A model generated the notes under the pieces. It saw only the letters and a program-made list of their open reading frames with translations, did not search any database and was not told the origin of the DNA. Below, one piece after another: positions 1-8,032 of a stretch of 11,844 bases of DNA (positions within the stretch are counted from its first letter, which is position 1; each line of letters opens with the position of its first letter). The position numbers and the translations under genes were made by a program. This DNA is from Pseudomonadota bacterium (GTDB lineage: Bacteria; Pseudomonadota; Gammaproteobacteria; Acidiferrobacterales; Acidiferrobacteraceae): positions 1 to 11,844 of the forward strand of contig JAJYPQ010000085.1 of assembly GCA_021795255.1 (NCBI GenBank). Direction: 5' to 3'.

Positions 1-539
1 GCGCCTACGATATCTATTCGCGGATGTTGAAGGAACGCGTCATTTTCCTCGTGGGTCCCGTCGAGGACCACATGGCGAACCTCGTGGTGGCTCAGCTGCT
101 CTTTTTGGAGTCGGAAAACCCGGATAAGGATATTCACATATATATCAATTCTCCCGGAGGGGCGGTTACGGCGGGGCTTGCCATCTACGACACCATGCAA
201 TTCATCAAGCCCGACGTCAGCACGGTCTGTATCGGCCAGGCGGCCAGTATGGGGGCATTGATTCTTGCGGGCGGGGCTAAGGGGAAGCGCTACAGCCTTC
301 CGCACTCGCGGATGATGGTCCATCAGCCGTCGGGCGGCTTTCAGGGGCAGGCAACGGATATCGACATACATGCACGAGAGATCCTGCGTGTTCGCGAACG
401 ATTAAACCAAATCTTGGTCAAACACACCGGCCAAGACGTGAAACGGATCGAGCACGACACGGAACGGGACAATTTTATGGAAGGCTCGGAAGCGGTCGCT
501 TACGGTCTGATTGACTCCGTGATCGACAAGCGTAAATAG
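1..539 (+). CDS. clpP: ATP-dependent Clp protease proteolytic subunit ClpP (5' end cut off)
   Basis: Serine peptidase that forms the tetradecameric barrel degrading substrates fed in by ClpX or ClpA in the cytoplasm. The reading frame is open from base 3 and the residues before the first ATG (AYDIYSR, bases 3-23) match the conserved ClpP segment before LLKERVIFL. The ATG at 24 is therefore internal, and the true start plus propeptide (about 25-30 residues) lie upstream of the window. The full triad is visible: Ser in GQAASMG (codon at 246), His in MVHQP (codon at 321) and Asp in DTERDNF (codon at 468). The IYINSPGG oxyanion-strand region and the IHAREIL handle helix are also present. The gene ends 73 bp before clpX on the same strand, the usual clpP-clpX operon. 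Identity is secure; only the N-terminus is missing. Confidence 0.98.
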   Translation, partial: AYDIYSRMLKERVIFLVGPVEDHMANLVVAQLLFLESENPDKDIHIYINSPGGAVTAGLAIYDTMQFIKPDVSTVCIGQAASMGALILAGGAKGKRYSLPHSRMMVHQPSGGFQGQATDIDIHAREILRVRERLNQILVKHTGQDVKRIEHDTERDNFMEGSEAVAYGLIDSVIDKRK

Positions 540-612
540 GGGGATATGCTAGACTGGAGGTTAGGATCGTCGCCCATAAGCCCGGGCAGGATCCATTGAG
601 TGAGGTTCAGCG

Positions 613-1905
613 ATGGCAGATGATAAGCATGATGGTAAGGGCGAGAAGCTTTTGTACTGCTCTTTTTGCGGTAAGAGTCAGCATGAAGTCCGCAAGCTGA
701 TTGCGGGCCCCTCGGTGTTCGTCTGCGACGAGTGCGTAGAGCTCTGTAACGATATTATCCGCGAGGAAGTTCAGGAAGAGACAGATATCGGGCTCGCTCG
801 CAACAAGTTTCCGAAGCCACGCGAAATCAAACAGATTTTGGACGAGTATGTGATTGGGCAGTCGACCGCGAAGAAGGTCTTGGCGGTGGCGGTCTACAAT
901 CACTACAAACGGATCGAGCATCAGGAAAAGATCGGGGATGTCGAGCTCTCGAAGAGCAACATCCTACTCATAGGGCCTACGGGCTCGGGAAAGACGCTGC
1001 TTGCGGAAACGCTGGCGCGGCTTTTGAACGTGCCCTTCACCATCGCCGATGCCACCACCTTGACCGAGGCCGGTTATGTGGGGGAAGACGTCGAGAACAT
1101 TATCCAAAAGCTTCTCCAGAAATGCGATTACGACGTGGAGAAGGCGCAGACCGGCATCGTCTATATCGACGAGATCGACAAGATTTCGCGTAAGTCGGAG
1201 AACCCTTCCATCACCCGGGACGTCTCTGGAGAGGGCGTGCAACAGGCGCTCTTGAAGTTGATCGAGGGTACGGTGGCGTCGGTGCCGCCGCAGGGCGGCC
1301 GGAAACACCCGCAGCAGGAGTTTTTGCAGGTCGATACCCGTAACATCCTTTTCATATGTGGCGGGGCCTTTTCGGGCCTCGAAAAGATCATTCAGGACCG
1401 CTCCGAAAAGAGCGGGATCGGGTTCAACGCCGAAATCAAGAGCCGCGTGGTCAATCGGCGCGCGAGCGACGTGTTCCGTGGCGTCGAGCCAGAGGATCTC
1501 ATCAAGTTCGGGCTCATCCCCGAGTTCGTGGGCCGTTTGCCGGTGACTGCGGTCCTGGACGAACTGGATGAGGCGGCGCTGATCCAGATCCTCACCGAAC
1601 CGAAAAACGCCCTCATAAAGCAGTACCAGAAGCTGCTCAAGTTGGAAGGGGTGGATTTGGAGGTTCGGGACGACGCCTTGGTGCGGGTCGCGCGTCGGGC
1701 CATGGATCGCAAGACGGGCGCGCGTGGTTTGCGCTCCATTCTCGAGCATGTGTTGCTCGAGATCATGTTCGACCTACCGTCCCTGGAAAACGTCAAGAAG
1801 GTGGTGATCGACGAGGGGGTCATTGCCGATACCAGTAAGCCGCTTCTGATTTACGCCGACCACGAGGATCAAGGAAGTCCGAAGCGGGCTTCTACGCGTC
1901 CTTAG
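613..1905 (+). CDS. clpX: ATP-dependent Clp protease ATP-binding subunit ClpX
   Basis: AAA+ hexameric unfoldase that recognises ssrA-tagged and other substrates and threads them into ClpP. It has 430 residues, about the normal length. An N-terminal zinc-binding domain carries C16, C19, C38 and C41. Walker A is GPTGSGKT (121-128) and Walker B is IVYIDEID (182-189). Pore loops are GYVG (154-157) and RKH (230-232). The ClpP-docking IGF loop lies at 269-271 and sensor-2 GARGLRS at 369-375, so the protein should be a competent ClpP partner. The start is the ATG with GAGG (602-605) seven bases upstream. It probably shares the clpP transcript. A weak extra promoter (TCGACA at 523-528, 16-bp spacer, TATGCT at 545-550) can be drawn at the clpP end but is not convincing. 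I saw no T-tracted terminator after the gene. Confidence 0.98.
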   Translation: MADDKHDGKGEKLLYCSFCGKSQHEVRKLIAGPSVFVCDECVELCNDIIREEVQEETDIGLARNKFPKPREIKQILDEYVIGQSTAKKVLAVAVYNHYKRIEHQEKIGDVELSKSNILLIGPTGSGKTLLAETLARLLNVPFTIADATTLTEAGYVGEDVENIIQKLLQKCDYDVEKAQTGIVYIDEIDKISRKSENPSITRDVSGEGVQQALLKLIEGTVASVPPQGGRKHPQQEFLQVDTRNILFICGGAFSGLEKIIQDRSEKSGIGFNAEIKSRVVNRRASDVFRGVEPEDLIKFGLIPEFVGRLPVTAVLDELDEAALIQILTEPKNALIKQYQKLLKLEGVDLEVRDDALVRVARRAMDRKTGARGLRSILEHVLLEIMFDLPSLENVKKVVIDEGVIADTSKPLLIYADHEDQGSPKRASTRP

Positions 1906-1958
1906 GGCCGTCGTACGGTTCCCGCCGGACCTCGCGCTCCAGCCGGCTGTGTCTGGGT

Positions 1959-1988
1959 CTTGATTTTAAGGCCGCGTGGGCCCAATTA
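1959..1988 (+). promoter_or_regulatory. Candidate heat-shock (sigma32-type) promoter of lon
   Basis: In the 156-bp clpX-lon gap, CTTGATT (1959-1965) is followed after 14 bp by GCCCAATTA (1980-1988). This resembles the sigma32 pattern CTTGAAA, 13-17 bp, CCCCATnTA. No sigma70 -10 hexamer fits the TTGATT at a normal spacing. lon is a heat-shock gene with a sigma32 promoter in E. coli, which makes the match more believable. Transcription would begin near 1995, giving a leader of about 67 nt. The assignment rests on pattern matching only, with mismatches in both elements. Confidence 0.45.
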
Positions 1989-1998
1989 CACCGTAGCA

Positions 1999-2025
1999 GG
2001 CCTTGGGTCGTTTCGGCCCGGGGCC
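1999..2025 (+). promoter_or_regulatory. Strong stem-loop in the lon 5' leader
   Basis: Bases 1999-2010 pair with 2014-2025 around a TTT loop: twelve consecutive pairs, nine Watson-Crick and three G-U (2003-2021, 2004-2020, 2008-2016). The G-U pairs form only in RNA read from the + strand, the direction of lon. There is no T-tract after it, so it is not a normal intrinsic terminator. A second, smaller hairpin, CGGCC/GGCCG (2032-2036 with 2042-2046), sits just before the lon ribosome-binding site AAGGGG (2051-2056). Its role (mRNA stability, translational control, or slowing of clpX read-through) is unknown. Confidence 0.6.
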
Positions 2026-2061
2026 CCACATCGGCCTTAAGGGCCGTTACAAGGGGCACTC

Positions 2062-4485
2062 ATGACTGAAGAACCGCGTTTGTTACCGGAAGTGCCTGAC
2101 TCCTCAGCGATACCCGTGCTGCCGCTCCGGGATGTCGTCGTGTTTCCGCATATGGTGATTCCGCTCTTCGTGGGCCGGAAGAAGTCTATCAAGGCCCTTG
2201 AGCGCGCCATGGAGGGCGGTAAGCAGATCATGTTGGTGGCGCAGAAGAGCGCGTCCGACGATGACCCGGCCCCCGAGGGCATCCACGCCATCGGTACAGT
2301 GGCCAATATCCTCCAGCTTCTGAAGCTGCCCGACGGAACCGTCAAAGTCCTGGTTGAAGGCGACCAGCGGGCGCAGGTCGAGCGCTTCGTGGAGACGGAC
2401 GAATCGTTCTCGGCCGAGATCCGTCGGTTGGAGACGGAGGGGCTAGATGATAAAGAGGGCGAGGCCCTTATGCGCTCGGTCCTGAACGAGTTTGACCAGT
2501 ACGTCAAACTGAACATGAAAATCCCCCCGGAGATTCTGACGTCGCTTGCGGGGATCGACGACCCGGGGCGCCTGGCGGACACGGTGACTGCGCATTTGAG
2601 TCTCAAGATCGACGAGAAGCAGCAAATACTGGAAATGCTGAACGTCCGGGACCGCCTGGAACACATTTTGGGCGTAATGGAATCCGAGATCGACTTGCTG
2701 CAAGTCGAGAAACGCATTCGCGGACGCGTGAAGCGGCAGATGGAGAAGAGTCAGCGCGAGTACTATTTGAATGAGCAGATGAAGGCCATTCAAAAGGAAC
2801 TAGGAGATCTCGAGGATGCTCCGAGCGAGACCGAGGAGCTGGCTCAAAAGATCAAGAAGGCCGGGATGCCGAAGGAGGCGCGCGAGAAGGCGATTGCCGA
2901 GCTCAATAAGCTGAAGATGATGTCGCCCATGGCCGCTGAGGCTACCGTTGTGCGCAATTACATCGATTGGCTTGTGGCCGTGCCGTGGAAGAAGCGCAGC
3001 AAGATTCAAAAAGATTTGGCCGAAGCGGAACGGATACTGGAGGCGGATCATTACGGTCTTGATAAGGTTAAAGAGCGCATCATCGAGTATTTAGCCGTTC
3101 AGCAGCGGGTGAATAAGCTGAAGGGGCCTATCTTGTGCCTCGTCGGGCCCCCGGGTGTCGGCAAGACCTCGCTCGGCCAGTCGATAGCGCGGGCCACCAA
3201 CCGGAAATTTATACGGATGTCGCTTGGGGGGGTGCGCGACGAAGCCGAAATCCGCGGCCACAGGCGCACCTACATTGGGTCCTTGCCCGGCAAGATCATC
3301 CAGAACATGGCCAAGGCGAAGACCCGCAATCCGCTCTTTATGTTGGACGAAGTCGACAAGATGGCTATGGATTTTCGTGGCGATCCCTCCTCGGCGCTTC
3401 TTGAGGTATTGGATCCGGAACAGAACCACGCCTTCAATGACCACTATCTGGAGGTCGATTACGATCTCTCGGACGTGATGTTCATCGCTACCTCGAACAG
3501 CCTCAATATCCCGGGGCCCCTTCTCGACCGGATGGAGGTTATTCGGCTCTCGGGTTATACGGAAGACGAGAAGATCAATATCGCGATGCGCTATCTTGTC
3601 GCAAAGCAGAAGCAAAACAACGGCTTAAAGGAGGGGGAGCTGCAGCTCTCCGAGTCGGCTATCCGCGACATCGTGCGCTATTACACAAGAGAGGCGGGCG
3701 TGCGTAACCTGGAGCGGGAGATCGCGAAGATATCGCGTAAGGTCGCCCGCGAGCTCTTATTGAACAAAAAGCGCGATCATTTGGCCGTCAGTGCGAAAAA
3801 CCTCGATAAATATCTAGGGGTACGGCACTTCCGTTACGGGATGGCCGAGCAGAAGAATCAGGTGGGCCAGGTCACGGGGCTTGCCTGGACCGAAGTGGGC
3901 GGAGAGCTGCTCACTATAGAGAGCGCGCTCTTGCCGGGAAAGGGCAAATTGACCATCACCGGGAAACTCGGCGATGTCATGCAGGAGTCGATCCAGGCGG
4001 CCATGAGCGTGGTCCGTTCGCGCGCCGCCTCGCTCGGAATTCCCGAGGACTTCTATCAGAAGCATGATTTCCATCTCCATGTGCCGGAGGGCGCAACGCC
4101 TAAAGACGGGCCAAGCGCCGGTATTGGCATGTGTACGGCCATGGTTTCGGTATTAACCTCCATTCCGGTCCGGGCCGACGTCGCCATGACTGGCGAGATT
4201 ACCTTGCGTGGCGAGGTGCTGCCGATCGGGGGCTTGAAGGAAAAGTTGTTGGCCGCCCATCGTGGGGGTATCAAGACCGTGATCATTCCGGAAGAGAACG
4301 AGAAGGATTTGGTGGAGATACCCAAAAATATCCGAGATTCTCTGGATATCAAACCGTTGCGATGGATCGATCAAGTCCTGGAGGTGGCTTTGGAGCACAT
4401 ACCAAAGCCTGCGCCTGAGGCCGCCGAAGGGGGAAAGCCCCGCGAGGCGGAGCCTCCCGAGTCCAAGCTCATTACGACCCACTAG
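2062..4485 (+). CDS. lon: ATP-dependent protease La (Lon)
   Basis: Cytoplasmic homohexameric AAA+ serine protease that degrades misfolded and regulatory proteins. At 807 residues it is slightly longer than the E. coli enzyme (784). An N-terminal substrate-recognition domain begins with [22 protein letters not shown] (split here as residues about 18-39), followed by a coiled-coil-rich stretch (about 190-290). Walker A is GPPGVGKT (362-369) and Walker B LFMLDEVD (425-432). The C-terminal protease domain has the Ser-Lys dyad: S685 in PKDGPSAG and K728 in GGLKEK, 43 residues apart as in E. coli. The last 25 or so residues are Pro/Glu-rich and look like an unstructured tail. The ATG has AAGGGG (2051-2056) five bases upstream. 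It follows clpX by 156 bp and precedes hupB by 106 bp, and it probably has its own heat-inducible promoter. Confidence 0.98.
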   Translation: MTEEPRLLPEVPDSSAIPVLPLRDVVVFPHMVIPLFVGRKKSIKALERAMEGGKQIMLVAQKSASDDDPAPEGIHAIGTVANILQLLKLPDGTVKVLVEGDQRAQVERFVETDESFSAEIRRLETEGLDDKEGEALMRSVLNEFDQYVKLNMKIPPEILTSLAGIDDPGRLADTVTAHLSLKIDEKQQILEMLNVRDRLEHILGVMESEIDLLQVEKRIRGRVKRQMEKSQREYYLNEQMKAIQKELGDLEDAPSETEELAQKIKKAGMPKEAREKAIAELNKLKMMSPMAAEATVVRNYIDWLVAVPWKKRSKIQKDLAEAERILEADHYGLDKVKERIIEYLAVQQRVNKLKGPILCLVGPPGVGKTSLGQSIARATNRKFIRMSLGGVRDEAEIRGHRRTYIGSLPGKIIQNMAKAKTRNPLFMLDEVDKMAMDFRGDPSSALLEVLDPEQNHAFNDHYLEVDYDLSDVMFIATSNSLNIPGPLLDRMEVIRLSGYTEDEKINIAMRYLVAKQKQNNGLKEGELQLSESAIRDIVRYYTREAGVRNLEREIAKISRKVARELLLNKKRDHLAVSAKNLDKYLGVRHFRYGMAEQKNQVGQVTGLAWTEVGGELLTIESALLPGKGKLTITGKLGDVMQESIQAAMSVVRSRAASLGIPEDFYQKHDFHLHVPEGATPKDGPSAGIGMCTAMVSVLTSIPVRADVAMTGEITLRGEVLPIGGLKEKLLAAHRGGIKTVIIPEENEKDLVEIPKNIRDSLDIKPLRWIDQVLEVALEHIPKPAPEAAEGGKPREAEPPESKLITTH

Positions 4486-4495
4486 GGTCTTTACC

Positions 4496-4524
4496 TTGAC
4501 AGCGGTAGGGGGGGCTTGTATAAG
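4496..4524 (+). promoter_or_regulatory. Sigma70 promoter of hupB
   Basis: A consensus -35 TTGACA (4496-4501) and a -10 TATAAG (4519-4524) are separated by exactly 17 bp in the lon-hupB gap, directly after the lon stop. The predicted transcription start is near 4531, giving a leader of about 60 nt to the hupB GTG. It would let hupB and the two downstream tRNA genes be expressed independently of lon. It overlaps an inverted repeat (4502-4537). Confidence 0.8.
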
Positions 4525-4537
4525 AGCTCTCTACCGC
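4502..4537. repeat. Inverted repeat overlapping the hupB promoter
   Basis: GCGGTAG (4502-4508) and its exact complement CTACCGC (4531-4537) flank the hupB -10 box. The left arm begins directly after the -35 hexamer and the right arm sits at the predicted transcription start. The arm centres are 29 bp apart, close to three helical turns. It could be a two-half-site operator; a 7-bp repeat of this size could also be chance. Confidence 0.4.
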
Positions 4538-4591
4538 GAGGCTGGCAGGACGGAAACTGGCTTTTGAAACCATTGGGAAGGGGGGCACTAG

Positions 4592-4864
4592 GTGAATAAA
4601 TCTGAACTGATCGAGAAGGTGGCGGAGCGCGCGGATCTGAACAAGGCTTCGGCGGCGCGAGCGGTCGATGCGGTGTTCGACAGTATCACCCAGGCGCTCC
4701 GCGCGGGGGAGACCATCAATCTGGTGGGTTTCGGAACCTTTTCGGTTGGGGAGCGAGCGGCTCGTAGTGGCCGAAACCCGCGTACGGGGGAGACCATCGA
4801 TATCGCCGCTTCGCGGAACCCGCGCTTCAAGGCTGGCAAAGGCCTCAAGGATGCCGTAAATTAG
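4592..4864 (+). CDS. hupB: DNA-binding protein HU-beta
   Basis: Small nucleoid protein of the HU/IHF family, dimeric, bending and compacting DNA. It has 90 residues, the standard length. The N-terminal helix pair begins [18 protein letters not shown], the conserved GFGTF turn is at 46-50, and the DNA-intercalating arm GRNPRTGE carries the tip proline P63. The start codon is GTG, supported by the purine-rich AAGGGGGG (about 4578-4585) and by the exact family N-terminus. It has its own sigma70 promoter (4496-4524). The position after lon is typical of gammaproteobacteria, and HU-beta is a known Lon substrate in E. coli. The sequence fits HU better than IHF: it lacks IHF-type extensions and sits next to lon. 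Confidence 0.97.
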   Translation: MNKSELIEKVAERADLNKASAARAVDAVFDSITQALRAGETINLVGFGTFSVGERAARSGRNPRTGETIDIAASRNPRFKAGKGLKDAVN

Positions 4865-4896
4865 CGGCCCTTCGGTGGGGAAAGGTAGCCGAAGTC

Positions 4897-4972
4897 GGGT
4901 GCTTAGCTCAGTTGGTAGAGCGTCGCCCTTACAAGGCGAATGTCGGGGGTTCGAACCCCTCAGCACCCACCA
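4897..4972 (+). tRNA. tRNA-Val (anticodon UAC)
   Basis: Complete cloverleaf. Acceptor GGGTGCT (4897-4903) pairs with AGCACCC (4962-4968). The D stem is GCTC/GAGC. The anticodon stem TCGCC/GGCGA holds the loop CTTACAA with anticodon TAC (4930-4932). The T stem carries the TTCGAAC loop. Discriminator A and an encoded CCA (4970-4972) are present. It begins 32 bp after hupB with no convincing promoter of its own, so it is probably cut from a hupB transcript. Confidence 0.97.
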
Positions 4973-4984
4973 AACACCGGTTTT

Positions 4985-5061
4985 GGAGTGGTAGTTCAGT
5001 TGGTTAGAATACCGGCCTGTCACGCCGGGGGTCGCGGGTTCGAGTCCCGTCCACTCCGCCA
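4985..5061 (+). tRNA. tRNA-Asp (anticodon GUC)
   Basis: Acceptor GGAGTGG (4985-4991) pairs with CCACTCC (5051-5057). The anticodon stem CCGGC/GCCGG encloses CTGTCAC with anticodon GTC (5019-5021). The T loop is TTCGAGT, the discriminator is G, and CCA is encoded (5059-5061). It lies 12 bp after tRNA-Val, so the two form one unit. The next gene, ppiD, begins 42 bp downstream. Confidence 0.97.
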
Positions 5062-5070
5062 TTTTGTGAG

Positions 5071-5095
5071 GACAGGTGCTAAACGGAGGCCTGTC
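5071..5095 (+). promoter_or_regulatory. Hairpin enclosing the ppiD ribosome-binding site
   Basis: GACAGG (5071-5076) pairs with CCTGTC (5090-5095), with a possible extra T-G pair, enclosing a loop that contains GGAGG (5085-5089). This is the only plausible ribosome-binding site for ppiD, and it sits 14 bases from the ATG at 5104, longer than usual. No T-tract follows, so it is not a terminator of the tRNA unit. The fold may control access to the site; it is short and could be incidental. Confidence 0.4.
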
Positions 5096-5103
5096 GGTTC
5101 GAT

Positions 5104-7014
5104 ATGCTAAACGCGTTGCGTGAAAAGACCCAGGGCCTGATGGGCGCGGCTCTGCTCGTAGTCCTCGTCGTTCCCTTCGTGTTGTGGGGTGTTAGCTCCT
5201 ATTTCGGTGGCGGTTCGACCGTCTATGTGGCGCGTGGCCGCGGGCTGCGCATCACGGAGCCCGCCTTTCAGATCGCTCTGGCGCGTCAACGTGTGGCGTT
5301 CGAAAGGGCCTTCGGCAAGTCTTTGAACCCGGCGGTCTTGAGCAGCCAGAGGTTCAAGAAGGCGGTCCTCGAGGGGCTCATCAATAAGACCTTATTGCTG
5401 AGAAACGCGCGCAAGTCGGGATACGCCACGAACCAAACCACGCTTGCCGAGGAAATTCGACAGATCCCGGCGTTTCGCGTGAAAGGGCATTTCAGCCTGA
5501 CGCGCTATCGGGCTGTATTGGCGGGTGAAGGTTTTACGGTATCCCGCTTCGAGCGTCAGGTGCGGGATTTGACCCTACTCAATCAGGTCAAGGTGGGGCT
5601 GTTGGCGAGCGCTTTTGTGCCCACCCCGGAGTTACAGCAGGCCGCCGCTTTACTAGGACAGAAGCGATCGATTGCCTATGTCGTGCTTTCTCCTCGTCCC
5701 TTCGAAAAGACGATTCGGGTCACGTCTACGGATGTCCAGCAGTACTACGCCGCCCATTCCCAGGATTTCAGGTTGCCGCAAAAGATACGGATCGCCTATG
5801 TGCTGTTGTCTCCGCAGGCGGTTATGCGCCACATGCACGCAAAGATCGGCATGAGGGCGCTGCAAAGGGCCTATCAGAGCCACATCCAAGACTTTACCCA
5901 GCCGGCCCAGCGTCTCGTGCGCCATATTATGATCGCTTTGCCGCTCCACCCGACGGCTGCGCAAATCGCCCAGGCCAAGTCCAAGCTTGAGACTATCCGC
6001 AGCGAGATACAGCATGGAGCGCACTTTGGGTTGCTTGCCAAACGCTATTCCGAGGATACGAGTTCGGCGGCCGCGGGCGGCAGCCTGGGCTACGTGACCC
6101 AGTCCGAGTTGTCGAAGCCGGTCGGGAAGGCGGCCTTTGCCTTACCTCTCGATCACGTGAGCGCTCCGGTGGTGGGGCAGTCGGGTGTGCACCTTCTCGA
6201 GGTCATGGCGGTGCGTCCGGCGAAGGTCGTTCCGTTCGCGGCCGTCCGAAGCCAATTAGTCCGTATGGTCATGCAGTCACGAGCCCGCAAGCGGCTCTAT
6301 CATTTGTCGGAGCGGTTGCGCAACGCCGCCTTCGAGCACCCGCACAGTCTCGGGCCTGCGGCCCATAAGCTCGGCTTGACCCTTCATGAAAGCGGGTGGT
6401 TCGGGCGTACCGGCGGGCACGGCATCGCCGCTTTGCCGCAGGTGGTGAAGGCGGTCTTTGCGCCTAAGGTATTGGCCGGGCGCCGCAACACCCACGCGAT
6501 TCCGCTAGGCGAGGACGCCACCTTGGTAGCCCATGTGGTGGCTCGAAAGACCGCGCGCACCGAACCTTTAGCGATGGCGCGCCCAATGATCATTAAACGC
6601 ATAAGGCGCGAACGGGCCGCGGCTCTCGTAAAACGCAAAGAGACCCTCCTGCTCCGAGAGTTGCAGAAGGGTGCGTCGCTTGCGGCGGTGGCGCATCAGA
6701 TGGGTTTGGTCGTGACGGCCCCGGCAGCCTTCGCCTTAGGGGCGACCGGCCTTCCTCGCGCCCTGGTAAAGGCGGTCTATAGCACCCGGCCACCCGGCCG
6801 CTATCCGCAGCCCGGCGTGGCCCGACTGGGCGGCGGGCGTTTGGCGGTGTTTGTCGTGCGCAAGGTGATCATGGGGCAGGTAAATCCGACCGGCCCTCGC
6901 TTCGTAAAGCTCGAGCAGTCGTTTACGAACGATGTCGGCGTGGAAACCTATCTCGCCTACATAAAGAGTCTACGCGAGAAGGCTCATATTCATATCCATG
7001 CGGGTGCCTTATAA
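5104..7014 (+). CDS. ppiD: Periplasmic folding chaperone PpiD (SurA-N/parvulin family)
   Basis: Inner-membrane-anchored periplasmic chaperone that works near the Sec translocon on emerging secreted proteins. It has 636 residues (E. coli 623). A short cytoplasmic N-terminus precedes one transmembrane helix (about 12-34, GLMGAALLVVLVVPFVLWGV). A SurA_N-like chaperone region (about 45-235) follows. One parvulin-type PPIase domain (about 265-370) contains HIMIAL, FGLLAKRYSEDTSS and GGSLGYVTQSELSKPVG. A long C-terminal chaperone region completes it. By my hand count the periplasmic part has about 87 Lys/Arg against 33 Asp/Glu, unusually basic. No other in-frame start exists before an upstream stop, so ATG 5104 is fixed despite its distant ribosome-binding site. 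It follows the tRNA pair and converges on fabI. The PPIase of PpiD is often inactive in relatives, so enzymatic activity is not assured. Confidence 0.93.
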   Translation: MLNALREKTQGLMGAALLVVLVVPFVLWGVSSYFGGGSTVYVARGRGLRITEPAFQIALARQRVAFERAFGKSLNPAVLSSQRFKKAVLEGLINKTLLLRNARKSGYATNQTTLAEEIRQIPAFRVKGHFSLTRYRAVLAGEGFTVSRFERQVRDLTLLNQVKVGLLASAFVPTPELQQAAALLGQKRSIAYVVLSPRPFEKTIRVTSTDVQQYYAAHSQDFRLPQKIRIAYVLLSPQAVMRHMHAKIGMRALQRAYQSHIQDFTQPAQRLVRHIMIALPLHPTAAQIAQAKSKLETIRSEIQHGAHFGLLAKRYSEDTSSAAAGGSLGYVTQSELSKPVGKAAFALPLDHVSAPVVGQSGVHLLEVMAVRPAKVVPFAAVRSQLVRMVMQSRARKRLYHLSERLRNAAFEHPHSLGPAAHKLGLTLHESGWFGRTGGHGIAALPQVVKAVFAPKVLAGRRNTHAIPLGEDATLVAHVVARKTARTEPLAMARPMIIKRIRRERAAALVKRKETLLLRELQKGASLAAVAHQMGLVVTAPAAFALGATGLPRALVKAVYSTRPPGRYPQPGVARLGGGRLAVFVVRKVIMGQVNPTGPRFVKLEQSFTNDVGVETYLAYIKSLREKAHIHIHAGAL

Positions 7015-7059
7015 GGGCTTAGAGCAGGATCTTGTCGGATGCGAGGGTCGCGCCCGGTT

Positions 7060-7094
7060 GGGCTCGGCCCGTTTTCGTTTGCGGCCGGTTTTTT
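7060..7094 (+). terminator. Probable intrinsic terminator of ppiD
   Basis: Two overlapping alternatives lie 46-80 bp after the ppiD stop. GGGC-TCG-GCCC (7060-7070) is followed by GTTTTCGTTT. CGGCC (7065-7069) pairs with GGCCG (7083-7087) and is followed by a run of six T (7089-7094). Each stem is only four to five GC pairs, so the strength is moderate. On the opposite strand no T-run follows, so it does not serve fabI. For fabI I see only a GC hairpin CTCCCT/AGGGAG (7104-7109 with 7122-7127) without a T-tract. Confidence 0.55.
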
Positions 7095-7163
7095 GCCACC
7101 TCGCTCCCTAAGGCAGCGTCCAGGGAGGGGCTCTAGCTTGGCAATCGCTCCCCGGGAATCTCG

Positions 7164-7949
7164 CTAGCCATCACCCATCGCCACCATATGATACCCGGAA
7201 TCGACGTAGAGAATTTCTCCCGTAATACCCGACGCGAGGTCTGACGATAGGAAGGCCGCGGCATTACCGACCTCTTCTATGGTGACGCCTCGGCGTAGCG
7301 GAGCGTTGCGCTCGTAGTAATCGAGCATCTTTCTAAAATCACTAATGCCTGCCGCCGCCAAGGTTTTGATGGGACCGGCGGATATTCCATTTACCCGGAC
7401 CCCCAGGGGTCCCAGGCTTTGGGCGAGATAGCGCACATTGGCCTCCAGGCTCGCCTTGGCAAGACCCATGACGTTGTAGTGGGGCACTACCCTGACGGCA
7501 CCCAGATAGGAGAGCGTTAGAAGAGATCCCTTGCGCGGGACAATCGCCGGGCGCGCGGCCTTCGCGAGGGCTGCGAAGCTATAGGAGCTGATATCGTGGG
7601 CTTCGAGAAAGCCGGCTCGAGTGACAGCGTCGATGTAGTCGCCCTCGAGTTGCTCCCGCGGGGCGTAGGCAATCGAGTGGATAAGCGTATCAAAGCCGTC
7701 AGGCCATGCCTTGGCGAGGGCCTCGAAGAGCGAGCTTATGTCGCTATCGCGGCTCACATCGCAGGGCAGAACGATCTGGCTATCGGTCATTTGCGCGAGA
7801 CCCTGCACCCGACTGAGGAGTTTCTCGTTCTGGTAGGTGTAGGCGATTTCCGCTCCTTGCGCGTGCATGGCCTGTGCGATTCCCCAGGCGATGGAGCGTT
7901 CGTTCAAGGCCCCAAAGACAAGGGCTCGCTTACCCGTCAGAAATCCCAT
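7164..7949 (-). CDS. fabI: Enoyl-[acyl-carrier-protein] reductase FabI (NADH)
   Basis: Cytoplasmic short-chain dehydrogenase that carries out the last step of each fatty-acid elongation cycle (trans-2-enoyl-ACP to acyl-ACP). With the ATG at 7949 it has 261 residues (E. coli 262) and begins [23 protein letters not shown], the family N-terminus and atypical SDR cofactor loop. A TTG ten codons and an ATG six codons upstream are open, but only the 7949 ATG has GGGAG (7965-7961) before it and fits the family. Catalytic residues are Y148 (LSYLG), Y158 and K165 in the Y-x6-K motif. AGPIKTLAA is the flexible substrate-binding loop. The residue matching E. coli G93 is alanine (A94), also found in triclosan-sensitive enzymes. 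It is convergent with ppiD. A strong hairpin separates it from mltD, and its promoter is not evident. Confidence 0.97.
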   Translation of the reverse strand: MGFLTGKRALVFGALNERSIAWGIAQAMHAQGAEIAYTYQNEKLLSRVQGLAQMTDSQIVLPCDVSRDSDISSLFEALAKAWPDGFDTLIHSIAYAPREQLEGDYIDAVTRAGFLEAHDISSYSFAALAKAARPAIVPRKGSLLTLSYLGAVRVVPHYNVMGLAKASLEANVRYLAQSLGPLGVRVNGISAGPIKTLAAAGISDFRKMLDYYERNAPLRRGVTIEEVGNAAAFLSSDLASGITGEILYVDSGYHMVAMGDG

Positions 7950-7968
7950 GGTGATCGTGTCTCCCATT

Positions 7969-8004
7969 AAAAACGACAAACTCGACTATCCCGTGATAGT
8001 CGAG
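7969..8004 (-). terminator. Intrinsic-terminator-like hairpin between mltD and fabI
   Basis: CTCGACTATC (7981-7990) and GATAGTCGAG (7995-8004) form a perfect 10-bp stem with a 4-base loop. On the minus strand it is followed directly by TTTGTCGTTTTT (7980-7969), nine T in twelve. It begins 28 bp after the mltD stop, so it fits a terminator of mltD. It also lies 31 bp before the fabI ATG, so it could equally be an attenuator or operator in the fabI leader. Confidence 0.65.
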
Positions 8005-8032
8005 GGCCCTGGTGCTTGTGCGTAGTGAAACT

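Noticed and set aside
964..1749. 261-residue minus-strand open frame inside clpX
   Set aside because: It is a shadow of a well-conserved gene in GC-rich sequence, with no family resemblance and no start signals.
1905..1947. Short stems after clpX (1905-1921 and 1924-1947) as a clpX terminator
   Set aside because: Neither has a T-tract directly behind it; they may be incidental GC pairing.
4472..5062. 196-residue minus-strand reading frame with GLEPATPG and GSNPRHSPCKGDALPTEL
   Set aside because: It runs antisense across the two tRNA genes and hupB. These peptides are the well-known spurious translations of antisense tRNA-Asp and tRNA-Val and recur in databases as false proteins.
7104..7127. 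CTCCCT/AGGGAG hairpin as a fabI terminator
   Set aside because: The stem is only six pairs with a 12-base loop, and no T-tract follows on the minus strand.
7668..7670. Alanine at the FabI position equal to E. coli G93, where substitutions give triclosan or diazaborine resistance
   Set aside because: Alanine is the normal residue here in triclosan-sensitive enzymes such as that of Staphylococcus aureus, so it does not indicate resistance.
7950..7979. Earlier fabI starts (TTG at 7979, ATG at 7967)
   Set aside because: FabI proteins begin with MGFL; only the 7949 ATG has GGGAG upstream, and the extra residues would lie directly on the hairpin tail.
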